Assembly (NCBI GenBank): GCA_947650285.1 | Contig: CANTFL010001290.1 | Coordinates: forward strand, 1-64,000 | Origin: Hyaloperonospora brassicae | Lineage: Eukaryota > Oomycota > Peronosporomycetes > Peronosporales > Peronosporaceae | Length of the DNA stretch: 64,000 nt | Direction: 5' to 3' | Part shown: positions 30,768-43,481 of the stretch, in pieces | Numbering within the stretch: position 1 is the first letter of the stretch | Layout of the letters: each line of letters begins with the position of its first letter | The notes under the pieces: generated by a model | What the model was told of the DNA's origin: nothing | The model's database searches: none | Seen by the model: only the letters and a program-made list of their open reading frames with translations | Translations under genes and position numbers: made by a program

Positions 30768-33764
30768 ATGTCACCCAGATCGGCCGATCCAGAGGAGTAT
30801 ATTGTCATAGTGCCAGATCGGTTGAGGTCCCCAGGTCATCTCGGTCCGACCGGATCGTCACCCAACGCTACGGGATCACCAAATCGACGACCGACAGGTG
30901 TTATGTCACCAGGCCAATCCCCGCCGGCCAGATCGCCAGGCCATGTGGGACATACTACCACGGTTCCAGATAATCCAGATCAACTCGATTTCTTCAACTC
31001 TCCCGGCCCGACCGGATCGCTATCCATCGTCATGGGATCGCCAGACCGCCCGCCTGAGCCGATCTCGCTTCCCGCACTTCGGGCGACCCTGGGTGTGTTT
31101 AGATACGACAACCTGACCACTAGTGAGTCTCGTGGAGGGTCTCCTTCAATGGCGGGCGTCACCGGCCACGTTCCAAGAGCTTCTGCCGGCGCCGTTCGTC
31201 GTACGTTGGATACGATCTCCTATTTATGGGATCGATAAGCTACTTTCTGCAGCCAAGCCGATACCATTTATGAGCTTCAGCAGTCATACCGAGATGCGGT
31301 CGCCCGGGGGGATCGCTTGCAAAACGAGATTGATTCTCTGTAAAGATCGGCCGCCCCCTTCGTCTCGTTCGTCCAGCTTTAATATGATTTGGCGCAAGGC
31401 CGATGCGTCAACGCAGTACATTCTTTGAGCGACTGTAAACGCGCTCTGCGGACACATCGAGATCCATCGGCGCAGATTCTTCGGCTACGCGCTTTGTTAC
31501 GTGACGTCGATGAGGATCAAGGCAGCTTGGAACGACAGGTGAAAACTTTGAAGGCTTAAGTCCATTCGCTATAAGTCGAACTCAATTCTCTCCGACAGCA
31601 GCGTGATCAGCTGACCTTTGACAGGTCCTTCCTTCACATAGACGTTTTGCATTTGAAGGAGTGATTGGATAGGTCTCAGGATGAGATCGCAGAGGGCCTG
31701 GCTTCGATCAGCAATCTCATACAACAAGTGGATTTTTTGACTTCTCTTGAGGGTCAGTTGGCACTTTCACAGATGGAGAACGCCAACCTCCGTCGTCAGC
31801 TTGCGGAACACCTAATGGTATACGACCAGTTACAGGTGGCGGAGCAGGATCGGGGTCGGGCTATAGCAGAACACCAGACTCTCCTCCACACAATCAATAG
31901 TGTCATACTCGGGTCCCAATTGTCTGCGTTGTCCGCTCGGCCGACACCCAGGAGTGCCTCACGGGCCAGATCGCCCCCTGCTTCCGCTACCCGGGGATCG
32001 AGTTTGCTTGCCGACAAATCCAGATCGAGATTGCCTATCCCGCCTGTCAAGCGTCGACGTGTCCATCTACAGTCACAGTCCAAGGGTTATTTCGCCACCC
32101 GTTCGGGCTCCCGGCTATAGTCGTTGAACCCCTCGACACCTTCAAAGAAACTTCTTAGATCGGTCCCACCATTGTCTTCATCCAATTCTTCGTCTCCTCC
32201 TTCGTCCGCGGCTCCTAAGACTGGATCGGTAAGTGGGGATCTGACCGAGTCGGACTCTAGCTTGGATGATCTGACTCGGTCTGTGATGTCCCAATCCAAA
32301 TCTGCCGCTCGTCGACGCCCGAGATCGGACGATCGGTCCGCAACTCCAGACCCCTCGGCGGCCACTCCAACAAATTCCGCTCCGTCCATGACAACTGTGC
32401 ACGGCCAAAAATCGTCACGTCCGCCTTCACCGACCGAGACGGAGCCTCGTTATCATTATTATTCGACGGCTCCGGTTGCGACTGCTCCCGTATTCGACCT
32501 TCAGGATGATAGTGATGATTCTGGCGATGCGGATATGCAGTTGCCGGAAGAAGAACCCAGCGAGATCGGCTCTGTTAGCCCTCCCCACGGATCCTCTGCG
32601 CCCCCGGTCAGCCATTTGTCAGATAGCCACAACAGCATCACCATTTCGGTACTCTCAGTGATTAACAGAATCTCGCGACTGCTGAATTTGACGATCTACT
32701 ACCACTTTAGCAACCACGGGATTGGTGGATCCTCAATTAATTGAACCTTCCCGCCGAATAGCTTCTGAGATCGCTCCTTGATCAGTCTCGCGGATCGCGA
32801 TGGTTTGTGTGGGGACGATGTCGATTGAGTTGTCGTGTAACCACTACTCCAAGCCCAGAAATTTTTATTCCCTTCAAACTCTCACAGACGGCCTCAACTT
32901 ATGGGGACTTGGGCATCTGGACTTATCTCGCGGCGACACATTGAGGCTCTGTACGCCCGATCTCCCTGGGACAACAACGTGATTCCCGTGAACCCGATCT
33001 AGGTTTTCCTGACCGGGTAGTATCGGAACATGGGCACTTGTTATCTGGATCTTGAGTCCAGTCAACGCCAGGAGCTGTGGGAATTCACTTACGCTTTCCC
33101 GATCTCTCCGGCATAACGGCGATCTGATCGGGTCCTGCTAACGTTTTGGCGTCAGCGGAAACAGCGGTGATCTCGTTTTGGAGCGCGCTGGAAGAATTTC
33201 CTGAAGACGATACTCCGCGGCATGATCGAAGGTCATTGTGATCTGGATATTTTGCTCGATCTCTTCTCCTTGCATTACCCACGCATGCATGAAAAACGAA
33301 TTTGGTATCCCGGATATGGGCGAAATACCGACCCATCCGACTTGCTAGAGGCTTTGGAAATAGCCTACGATGAGGACCCTTGGCGCAACCAATTCGCAAC
33401 GCTCCTGGGGACCATCCGGGATCGCAAATTTCTTGTCTCGAGAACAAGTTCAAGCCTGCTTCATCGTCTTAGATCTAGACTGGTGTTCGAGATCGATCAG
33501 TTTACTCCATATTGTATGTCGTTCAATCGTTTTCTTTGGTATTTCATCCTTTCATCATCTACAATCACTAGTCGTCCTCGGTCCACATCGTTTGGTAAGG
33601 TAATTCACTGGACGGTCTCCATACTCACACACACTCGTCCTTCTTCCAGCATATACTACCTGCTAGCACATCTTGCAACCCCACCCACCAGCCTGTTCTA
33701 CCATCTAGCACACCTTGTTCCAACCGCTAAAGTTCGTACCACTGGCCTTTATGAGATTGCATAA
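30768..33764 (+). pseudogene. F2a antisense ORF (aORF), one 999-codon frame with 15 stops, no indels
   Basis: Opposite to the element and between integrase and 3' LTR. A single frame (start at the ATG at 30768) runs through: Ser/Pro/Gly-rich N-terminus; coiled coil (about 31250-31900, NLRRQLAEHLMVYDQLQVAE); basic PPVKRRRVH; Ser- and Asp-rich acidic part (32121-32741); and a Trp/Phe-containing C-terminal domain (33171-33500, MIEGHCDLDILLDLF) to 33764. Stops are at 31236, 31341, 31380, 31557, 31572, 31662, 32118, 32742, 32766, 32826, 32838, 33000, 33018, 33114 and 33168. About 47 would be expected by chance. A CTCATT Inr-like box lies at 30654. Function unknown. Confidence 0.6.
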
Positions 33765-35034
33765 CTTCGAAACTGTTCCTACTCACCCGATCCCGCTCAA
33801 ACTCTTGCAAGATCGCTTCACAACTCAGATCGGCCTCATCCACCCAGCTTAAATCGGGATGCCCCTCCCACTTCCCTAGAAACTGTCGGTGTACTCGCCC
33901 ATAAAGGGTTTTCCTACCAGATCTCACGTCCAATATTTCTTCTACTTCGTATTCTCCCTCTTCAAGATCGTTCTCCCAACTGTCGTCTGGTAGCAGAGCT
34001 TCATCCAAATCTAGGCGATCTGCTTCATCTATTGTCAGCTGGTCTGTTGGCCGTTCATGGAACGTCTTAACTCGATTTAGTTTCGATAGGTGCACAGTCG
34101 GAAATAGTCGATATGGGGTTCCAGCGATCTCCAGCTTCACCGTGTGATCTCTGCATATATCCGCCGCTCGGAATGAAGCATGCCACATATGTGCTAGTTT
34201 CTTTGCGTATCCTTTCTTGACCCAATCTAAGCATAGCCAAACTTGCGTTCCCACTTCGACCTCGTGTTGCTCCACATCTTCATTATGTCGATTTTCCCTC
34301 TCTTGGATCGCAGCTCGTAGTTGATCGTTCACTGCGGATCGAGCTCGCTGATATTGGCTTTGAATACTATATCTCCACCGCTTCGGATAGCGATCTCTTG
34401 TTCTCGTATTTCCCACTGATAACGTAGCTTCCAGCGTCGATCGCGGATCCCACCCATGAATCAGATAGAATGGGGTATCCCCCCGGATCCGATCTTGTGA
34501 GGTGTTAATTGCAAATGTGAGCCGCTCAGCATACTCATCCCAGTCTTGTTGATCAACATCAGCCACGTACATCTTGAGCGAATGTGTCAAGGTTTGCACC
34601 ATTCGTTCGGCTGTTCCATTTGCTTGTGAACTGTAGGCCATAGTAGCACGCTGTTTCTGTCCTAAGATCCGACCGAAGGCTTGAAACAAATCGGACAAAA
34701 ATCCCGGTTCTTGATCGTGTCTGATAGCCTCGCTAGCTTCGAAACGTCGGGAACACATTCTTCGTAATTCTCCGCTTTTGTTTGTGCCGTCCGTGATGAT
34801 CTTGTTTTTGCAATCACATATCCCGAGAAGAGGTCCACCCAAATGAGCAGCTCGGTATTTCCCTTGATGAACTTGGGCAACGACGGTATATGATCCATTG
34901 CGATGATCTGGAATGGGTAGGTTGCTTGTAAGTTGCCCGGGGATCTCCCAGAAATCATCGGAATTCCTTTTCCGGTTTCGCAGTCGGTACATTCGCCCAC
35001 ATATCGTTGCACACTCCGATACAGTCCTCTCCAA
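33727..35034 (-). pseudogene. F2a integrase and C-terminal chromo-like end
   Basis: 35012-34662 gives CTDCETG (zinc-binding Cys pair) and the first catalytic Asp in QIIAMDHIPSLPKF. After a frame change the 435-codon frame 35034-33727 has the second Asp in IRHDQEPGF, the Glu in ANGTAERMVQTLT, then the TPFYLIHGWDPRS block and the C-terminal module VGTQVWLCLDWVKKGYAKKL. The end (about 345-420) reads YEVEEILDVRSGRK...RQFLGKWEGHPDLSWV, a chromodomain-like fold. One frameshift near 34700 breaks the core. Confidence 0.85.
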
Positions 35035-35386
35035 TGGAATCGCGATCTGATTCTCTGAAAAGTTCTGCCGATACCCTAATGGCCTACTTCCAGACTCGAA
35101 TGAAAGTGATGAAAAAATCCTGCTTTAACGTCTCAGGGATCACCAACCGTATCAAACCATCGCGATCCGTAGAATCCCTTTTCACGATGGGGCAGAAAAC
35201 TAGTGGATCGTTCTCATCGGTCTCGAACTCCGGTGCCAGTTTTGCGCACATCTTAACTTCTCCCGCGTCCAAGTTTAATTCATCACCACTTAATTACTTC
35301 TTGAGATTGACAATCCAAAGCTCTGCATCTTGAGCTTGGACAATTCGTTGAATCCTAATCCTATGTGCTTTTTCCTCCTGTATCTA

Positions 35387-36227
35387 TTAAGGTTCATGAC
35401 GTATCCTCCCGGCTGATCTCGTGATCGCAGTTATCCGAGCCAGCTGACCATTTTTCTTGAGCTTCAACAATTCATCGAGACGTTTCAGAGTCATCAGATC
35501 TTGCCGATCTTCTTCGGCTACAACACTTCTCCCTGTTACATTGTGCAATGCTGTGCTGGCTAGTCGATCTGCACTTTGGTTCCATTCTCGCTTCATATGT
35601 CGAAGTTCGTGACTAGGCCAAGATCGCAATTGCCTTTACGCTTTATGCCTGAAAAGTTGAAGGCCTGGTGCCTTGCAGTCGAACTCATCACGCATCTGTC
35701 GAATCACCAAGTTGGAGTCTCCGCACAGAATTAGTTACCCCCTGTCCAGATCGGCCAGTAAATCGAAGCATATTAGCGAACCACTATACTCAGCTTCATT
35801 CACGGTGACGTCGAAAGCGTATCTGGATTCTGCCGCCACAATCGTTCACTCTGCTAACATCCATATATCAGCACTGTATGACCCTCCTTTCTTATTTATC
35901 CTCGCCAATCCATCGATACTGGCCACCAGAAAGTCCTCATCTGCTTCCACCGTTGGAGGAGGCGTCGATATTTTGAGTCGGCAGTCCTTTCGGGGGGAAA
36001 TCGCAATCAGCATCTCTTCCACCTCTTCTCTCGGGGTGATACTCGCTGCTAGCATGCCCAAAATCTCTTCTTCTCCTTTTTCGCACCTATCCACCTCCAT
36101 AGTCCAGTTCGACAGCAAAGCAGCCCACCGTCCTCATCTCCCGTTGAGCCCTCGAGATCGCATCAACCACGCTAACGTAGAAAGTCGGGTCAGCAAAGTG
36201 ATCTCCGGCGAGGCAAGCGTAGTATAG
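35387..36227 (-). pseudogene. F2a RNase H
   Basis: 36118-35846 carries the first part (FLVASIDGLARINKKGGSYS, first catalytic Asp). 35629-35387 carries the last motif HMKREWNQSADRLASTALHN with Asp in SAD. Between them frames are broken (35640-35840). The enzyme would remove template RNA during reverse transcription. F2b has the same domain at 63860-63955. Confidence 0.85.
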
Positions 36228-37295
36228 CATACATCAAAACACGAAGTAACGCCAGCACTTTCTGTCCCACCGTTCCGTAGTTAAGCTCATTAGGCTTTAA
36301 AGTGCGGCTAGTAAACGTCACCGGATGGTACACGCCATCGTAATTCTGTATCAGGGCCGCTGAAACAGTCCACTTGCTAGCGTAGACCACGATCACGGGA
36401 GGGCGACCTGGGTCGAAATGTATAAGCATGGTAGCTGTAGCTATCTTAGCCTTTAGCATGGTGAAAGCAACCTTGGCTTCTATCCATCGACCCTCGTTCG
36501 ACCATTCGTCTCCTGCTGCAAGATGAGATCGGCCGATCTCGAATAAATCCGATTCTCTTAACTCGTACAACACCGCGGCGTACACCGCGAAATCCTCAAT
36601 GAAGCGGCGGTAGTAGTTCAAGCTCCCGAAAAAAGATTGCATACCGCGCAGTGTGCTAGGGAACGGTATGTTGACCAACGACTCCAAGTTCTAGGGCTGA
36701 GCCTCCAGACAAATTATCGCCACTCGATGTCCCAAATAATCTACCTTACGGTACCCCCAAAAATCTTTGTAAGTCTGATAGACAGATATCACTTATCACA
36801 TGTTTCCAGCAATCGCCCCACTTTTGCGTACAGAGATTCCCATGACGTGGCTGGTATGAGGATGCCGTCAATTTAAGATCGGCGTCCCAGTATAGATAGT
36901 GGTCGATCTGTCGCAGGTTCGCCGTCCTTATACACGTCGATCCGGCCATCAGGGGTGGATCTCTGGCCGGTCTTGAGATATCCATACAGCGCATTGTCAA
37001 CAAGACGTTGGTAGATCTGGGGCGCGTTCTTAAGCCCAAAAGGCATTCGTAGCCACTCGAACAGGCCAAACGGCGTGACATACGCTGATATCAGTTTTGC
37101 TCGTTCGGTCATTTCCACGACCCAGAATCCACTATCCATGTCTAGCGAGCAGTACCATAGAGCTTTATCTAGGTCTTTCAGCAGATCGCTGATCAACGGC
37201 ATGGGATAAACCATCAGGCGTGTCAGCTGGTTCACTGTTCGATAATCAATGCAGAGGCGAATATCCACTCCAATCTTCTTGATGATCACCAACAT
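36190..37295 (-). pseudogene. F2a reverse transcriptase
   Basis: 37295-36873 shows RT fingers and palm: RLCIDYRTVNQLTRLMVYPM, CSLDMDSGFWVVEM (catalytic Asp), RMPFGLKNAPQIYQRL. 36687-36190 holds the connection region (LRGMQSFFGSLNYYRRFIED) and the start of RNase H (PPVIVVYASKWTVSAALIQN). The YIDD segment seen in F2b (62730) falls in the broken gap 36690-36870. Confidence 0.85.
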
Positions 37296-37299
37296 CGGA

Positions 37300-38960
37300 G
37301 ACGCTTAAGGTGACGTGGATGGATGAACGATCTTGGCTGCTAACAGTCTTTTAATAAGAACTGACAGCTTCTCCCAAAATTTTGGTTGCGACCGGACGGA
37401 CTCTTTGCGCAATTGAAGCGACTCCACCGACATCGATATCACAAATCGCCCCTCGTGTTGCTGGTGGTTAAGCGTTGCCCTTCCCCAAAAGAAGGTGACG
37501 GCGCTTTTAAATCAGCGATCTGAGTCTTTGTTGATCTGCTGTGAGAGGAACGTTAGGATTGCCGATCATCTGAATGTCGTCAATTGTCATTTCTTTCGTG
37601 GCAGTGGATATCTCTGGTAACATCGCCAGATGTTGCTCGATGTCCTCGGCAAACAAATCTCCACTCTCGCGATAGTAGGCTGGTGCTTCTGGTAGGTCAG
37701 CTTCGTCGATCTTAGGCGGCTTGTCCTCTTCAGATCGTTGCGTCTCTTCTGACCGATCCAGTCATGCTCTGTTGTCTGTAAGATTGACGTCCAACAAAGA
37801 CAGTCTATTGTTTTGTTCTCCTTGTTCGGTTCCTTGGTCTCTTCTCGTCGCGATCTCGGTTTCGATCTCATGATCGTTAGCTATCGGCGATAAATTTGGT
37901 GCATCGAGTGGATTAGATCTGACTCCGTTGACCGTTCCTTCTCTTGCAACAACATTATCTGCCTTATGCAATTCGTCATCTTCAGCTTGTTTCGTTACCA
38001 TAATGACCGCTGGAGGTATGTCCTTCAGCGCATCAGATGGACGTTTCATGATGCATTTGGGAGTGGCGTACGTAGGGCGATCTACCAATGGTCCGATCAG
38101 TTCTTTTGGGAGTTCATTCACTCGATCCGTCGTAGCCTCATATGCCAGTGTGGTGAAGTCGATCTCACAAAATTGTTTTAGTGAGTGTCGATCTTCCACT
38201 TGCCCAAATGTGTAGCCACCGATCCTCGTACAAAATTTGACGAGTGACATCACCACAACAGAGTCTGTCACTATTTGTACTTTCCCGATCCGACCGTCAC
38301 GAAGCCTTAAGTCCTCGGTATCATGTCTCCTTCCACCCACACGCCCAGTACAGTATGAGTGGGTAGTATAATCTCGTGATCGCCAATATTGGTTATCTGC
38401 AGAAACTTCCTCCTACCAAACCCCGAGATCACCGTGGGTACCCAGTCAGGTCCTCGGGCGACCCACAGCTTCATCTTGACCCCACCTATCCCAATCTTCA
38501 CTTCTCTTGACTCCCCGACCGGGATCACCTCAGGTTGGTCATTCGCCGTTGTATTCTGTACTTTCGATCCGTACGCGGGGCGACGTCCTGCGAGGTGAAT
38601 ACGGATTTCCTCCGGTATACATAGCGGGCCGTCGGCTAGATCGAGTCATACTCCGGCAGGTATCATTAAGTCCATTCTCAGAATCGCTTCTTCTCCCACT
38701 TGATCGCCTACCCATACATTGATATAGTACACCAGCGATCCCGCAAGGGTTACTTTAATCTTGATACTTCTATCGTCATGTACGGGGTTTATCCGATCCC
38801 GATACATTCTTGTCGTTGACTTTCGTCAATAATGCAACCAACCTTACGAGCAAAGGTGTTGTCAATAATTCAGCACCAAAATTAAATAGCAGAGTGGATT
38901 TTACGTTGTTGATCTTGCCAACAGCTTTCGCCTGTTTGAACCACTTCACGGGCGAGTAAT
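37300..38960 (-). pseudogene. F2a protease and pol spacer
   Basis: 38960-38640 in broken frames gives DNTFARKVGCIIDESQRQEC and the VWVGDQVG piece, the F2 protease strand order. 38528-38307 gives LWVARGPDWVPTVISGFGRR, shared with F2b (LWVRRDPTWVPTVTTG). 38340-37587 is a hydrophilic spacer with GPLVDRPTYATPK (F2b: GPLVDHPTYPTPK). No catalytic Asp-Ser-Gly survives in frame. Confidence 0.7.
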
Positions 38961-39205
38961 ATTTTCAGTATCCTCAAGATATACCGTAAGCGAGCTCGAT
39001 CTGCATTGTTGTTTCAGATCGCGAGTATTCATCGATCCTCTTCAGATAGGCCACGGAAACGACACGTTTTGGCTTCGAACACGATAAATTTGTTTCTATA
39101 TCTGTATCCTGCTTACCCTCGCGATCTGTATTCTTTTTTCCACATATGCAATAATTCAGAGACCAGAACGCTCGGCTCGTACCAGATTTAATCCTGGCGA
39201 GCGTC

Positions 39206-41659
39206 CTAGATTAACATCTTCTTCGCCTTCTCTGGCAGCATCCCCGCATGCTTGTTTAGGACGTACCACTGGCGGTTCATGTTGTAGAACTTCTCTATGG
39301 GACACTTTCCCGGGTCATGCATCTCACCGCAGGCACGATACACTAAAAAACAAGTTTCAGAGGGGTGTCTTTTACGCCTGCATTTATGACAAGTGAGCCG
39401 CTTCCAGCAACCGAGATCTCTATGCTTGGTCGATTTGCATTGAGTACACGGCTTCGATGTCATATTGCGATCTTGAAAATTTTGACGAGTGTTCGAATCG
39501 ACCGATCTGGCGTTTGCTGTAACGTCACTGAGAGATGAACGCCGATCCGTAGTAGCAGCCACACGGATCGATCTCAATTGATCTTTCGAATCCGATCCGT
39601 AGGTGTCCGATCCTGAATCGCTGCTGACGTCCTTGGTACTGATCATCCTCACTGCACGTGCAGGCTTAGACAGCGCTGGACCCGATGTTCATTTCTGCCT
39701 GAACTTGGACGATCCCATCATCACTTTCCCTTGACCCGATCTCCCTTGTTGATATCCACGCAGTGTCTTTTGCATGGAATCTGCGTCTTCTACATTAAGC
39801 AGTAGCAATTTATTGGATAGATTGGGGTCATCCAGTGTGTCAATGAAATGATTGACATGTTCCTTGCGCTTAGCTGGCAATCCAGTCATCACCGGTATCT
39901 TCGCCTGCATTCCCATCACATATAAGCCGATACAGGTACTGCATAGAAAGTTCCTCCGACCGTTTCTTTGAGCGGTAATATTGCCGGCTTGCGGACATCC
40001 CGTGTCCCGCAAGGCACACGAAAACTGTTCATCAAATCATTCCAATTGATTCTCGTCGATTTGCTCAGCTGTCGGTACCAGTAGCGGGCTGGGCCCACCA
40101 TGAGATCACCGAAGACCAGACATCTCTCTTCATCTGGTGCTTAATCCTGGATGAACGCTGACTTCACTTTGCCGATCCAGATTCGTGCTTTGTCTTTTTC
40201 CCGATCGTTCCCTGAGAATTCTTTCAGTTCCGAAATCGCTGAAATTCTGATCCTCTGCGTGATGCTTCCCCCTCCGGTAGTCACACCCGTTGTGGCTACG
40301 TGAAGGCGCCGTGGTTCGGGCATCCATAAATCATCCGGGTCGTATTCCGCCCCATTTTGAATCTGTTGGTAAGTGTCCGACTCCATCATTTCCATCTCCA
40401 CATTCGGCATGTCATAGCTTTTGTGCGAGGGTAAGAGAAAGGTACAGCGATCTGGGAGGCGTTTTGGCTGTCGTTTCATTCACTGAGCTGTGCGTTGATC
40501 CGCCTCGTAATTCTTCATGGCTGAATTGAAGTGCGGATTTAGATTTCCCTCATCTTGATCATCCAGCCCAGTACGGATACCGGCCGATCTCAGTGGCATG
40601 TCGCTCTTGGCTTGTCATTTAAAGGCGTCTATATTGGCTTGGCCGATCTTGTCCTTTAAAAACGTATACCCGATGGTCCTAGAGACATCCGACGAGTGCT
40701 GATGGATCCATTTGACTCGCTCTCGGAGTTATCCGAGGCGTAGCGGGACGATCCCGCGGGGTATTTTTGGAGCGAGTCCGAGGGTGTCCCGATCATGTAT
40801 TCAGGAGCATTGACTTTGCCCACTAGCATTATCATGATCTCCACAAACTCATTCGCCGCGTTCTTCAACTGTTCCAAGCTGCAACTCAGCAGTTCATCTC
40901 CATTAAAAGCGTTAGGGTAGAAACCCATGTCGTCCAACATCTGCAAAATCAAATTGATCTCGTCGACTTTGTTGGTCCCAGCAGGTGGGACCGCGATCGG
41001 CTTATCCAAAGGACCAATCAACGTGGGCCTTAATATCTTGAACGGCAGAGTCTTCATAAAGCCATAATAGTACAGCCATTTCGCGCGCTCCCGCGTCTTA
41101 CCCGTTGCCTCCATTTCCCTGTACGCGATCTTATTGGGTTAATACCCGTCTTTGGCATCGCGATGTTATCTGGTGTTTCATCGTATTCCTCTTTGAATCC
41201 GATCTTCGATTGCACGATTTGGCCGATCTGGCGATCTTTGACGTCCGATCCCATCGATCTCGTCGTAGATCGTTACAATGTGGTCGATCCCGCGATTTTG
41301 TTCGTCGACTTGAGGTCGGGAGATCTGTTGACGAGGAAGTAAGGTTTGGCTTTCGCCTTTGGATTTTCATCCATCAGATCGCTCTTTGCAGAGCGATATG
41401 CATTGGCCCCCGAAATGGCTTTAGGAGGGAATTGAGGTATATCTTCCAGGTCGACCTATCGATCTTCCTCATTCATTTTTATTTCATCAGAGCCCCTCCC
41501 AAAACTCTGATGAGGTGAGGATCTCGTGCTTCTGCGTGTCTGCGTCGATTCCTCTGTCGCTGACACTTCAATCCCAGGTTCTTGATTGATCTTATCATCT
41601 TCGCCAGTGGACTCACGGTGAAGTTCAAAGGCCTCAGAAGATCCGGGCACGCGCACCAT
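39206..41659 (-). pseudogene. F2a gag
   Basis: It starts at the ATG at 41659, directly after the LTR, with MVRVPGSS encoded inside the primer-binding site. Pieces 41659-41456, 41254-41054, 41114-40656, 40479-40141 and 40012-39689 follow (capsid: PARYWYRQLSKSTRINWNDL). 39652-39206 is a nucleocapsid with two knuckles, CTQCKSTKHRDLGC and CHKCRRKRHPSETC, then a third Cys/His group. At least four frameshifts are present. The same order is found in F2b. Confidence 0.85.
41641..41658 (-). other. F2a primer-binding site overlapping the gag start
   Basis: The minus strand reads TGGTGCGCGTGCCCGGAT, one base after the LTR. Its complement has the layout of a tRNA 3' end: T-loop end AAT/T-stem CCGGG, seven acceptor bases, A, CCA. 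The gag ATG is the base before plus the first two bases of the site. Confidence 0.7.
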
Positions 41660-43481
41660 TGTGGTGAAGTCGATCTTACAAAATTACTTTAGTGAATGTC
41701 GATCTTACACTTGCTCAGACTTGCCGACTCACGGAGGGGGTACTCCGATCTGTGCCTTGTTGTATTGCCTTGTGCTCACCTTGTGTACCCGTCGGTTGGG
41801 ATGGCTTGAGCTCTTCGTAATGGACTTGGGAGATGTCGATCTCGCTGAGAGGTTGGGTTGAGCGTTCGCTTCCGGTGCGGAAATCTTCACACCACGAACG
41901 GGGGTTCTGCGATCTTGATCTTGAGTTGCGGTGATCTCTAGGTGAAGATGTCGCGATCTCGATATTGAATCGCACTGATCTCGATTTGTCTTCGGGATCG
42001 GGGTCTTTGCTGTGCGGAAATCTTCACTCAGAAAATAGTAGTCTTGCGTCGATCTTGTGTTGGGATCGGTCCGATCTGGTCTTGGGATCGGCCGATCTTG
42101 CCGGAAGTGCGCAATGTGGGTGGATCGGTTGCTTGTTTCGCCAAAATGAAACGTGCCGATCTGCCATGTAGATTGCTTCGGTCTTGCTCGGTCTTGTCTT
42201 GAACTCCTTGTCCAGATCTTTTGACCACTTGAGCCACCTCGCGATCTTGTAACCAAAATCCTTTTCCTTTACCGTTGTTTGCTGCTACCCTAGCAGTTTG
42301 AGTTGAGTTGAGTTGAGTTACCTTAACCCCACCTTGGCCAAACAATCCAAGGTGAGTACACGAAACACGGCGCGTGCGACGTCTCTTGATCGACGGGAGG
42401 CCAAATATCCTGCCCAGAAGAGAAGTCTGCGACGTGCTTCAAATGCAAAAACGGTAACTGTTTTATTATCCAACCAAATTAATAGCCACCCTATCTTTAA
42501 GCCTATTCCAAACTGTAGGTCACTCTCTAAACCGATATCACCTTTAAGCTTGACCGCCCCCTTGAACCCGCGTCGAAATTCCGTGACCTGTGCTCCAAAG
42601 ATAGCGCCAATACTCCCGATATCGTACCTAGACACCAAACAAGACCAAATTCCAAATGCGGTACCTAATACCCAATTTTGGTACCGAAAAGTCCAAAATA
42701 GTATCCAAATGCCGAATGTGTCTAAATCCATTTTGCGACGTCAATTCAACCGGCTTCCACTGGCTCTTTCGGTCTGAACTTTTAGTACATCACTCATGGA
42801 CCTTCATCAAGCATGTATATCACAATAAAATAGCTTCATCATCGATATATCCATAATCAGCAGGGAACATGACCGATCTGATGCCCAATTCGAGATCGTT
42901 GAGGATCGACACAGTGCGATCCGGCCCTATATGTATTTTTCGTTCGTTTTGCATGGTCCGATTCCATCTTCAAGGGTTTATCCGCACAATTGGACCATCC
43001 ACAGTTCTCACAACGGTCCCACGGACCTCCGCGAACATCCACACTTCCAGATCGGGCTATACTTAACCTAAATCAGTACTCCCATTGGAGATCGGTGATG
43101 TGTATCTTCGACCACCTGGATGCTACAACTTTGTCACAGAGTCACGTCGCATCGCTCGGTCTCAGAAGCAACTTTCTCAGTTCAAATCGGTCTTCTGGTT
43201 CAATCTAGTCCCTCGTCCCAGATTGCACCGTGGAAATCATCGATGTCTGCGACTCGTCCTAGATTGTTCCAAGGAAATCACCCCTTTCTGCGCCTCGTCT
43301 CAGACCGTTCCACGTCCATCCTTCGACCGACCGTTGGATAGGTCCGTCAATCTCCGTGGGATCACCTTCCGTTTCTCATTGGATCGCCAGATCACTTGGT
43401 GCCATTTTTCACCAGTACGTGGCGCCTCAATTATATGGCCACCAATCCATATCATAAATTTTAAATAATGACTTTGCCACA
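41660..43481 (-). repeat. F2a 5' LTR (1822 bp)
   Basis: TGTGG...CCACA ends. It is the inverted near-identical copy of 23661-25482. The outer neighbour is GGAC and G1 RNase H sequence, the same flank as the left side of the solo LTR in G1a. The inner neighbour is F2 gag. Confidence 0.95.

Larger units (their letters stand above)
29144..43481 (-). mobile_element. Ty3/Gypsy element F2a with long LTRs and antisense ORF (14 kb)
   Basis: Minus-strand order: 5' LTR 41660-43481 (1822 bp), primer site, gag with two zinc knuckles, protease, RT, RNase H, integrase with C-terminal chromo-like end, a 3-kb segment with a long antisense frame, polypurine tract, and 3' LTR 29144-30600 lacking about 370 bp where G1a abuts it. 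The 5' LTR matches the solo LTR in G1a much better than its own 3' LTR, so the 5' end was probably exchanged. Sense genes are broken in several places. Confidence 0.85.

Noticed and set aside
31236..33170. All 15 stops in the F2a antisense frame fit C to T changes of CAA, CAG or CGA
   Set aside because: True of any stop codon, so it is not evidence for RIP or deamination; only the lack of indels is informative.
33085..33453. 122-codon minus-strand frame
   Set aside because: Lies opposite the better supported antisense-protein frame and has no gag or pol similarity; treated as a shadow.
30768..33764. Direct homology between the antisense proteins of G1 and F2
   Set aside because: Similar composition and a few W/F/K positions only; order differs and no alignable block longer than a few residues was found.
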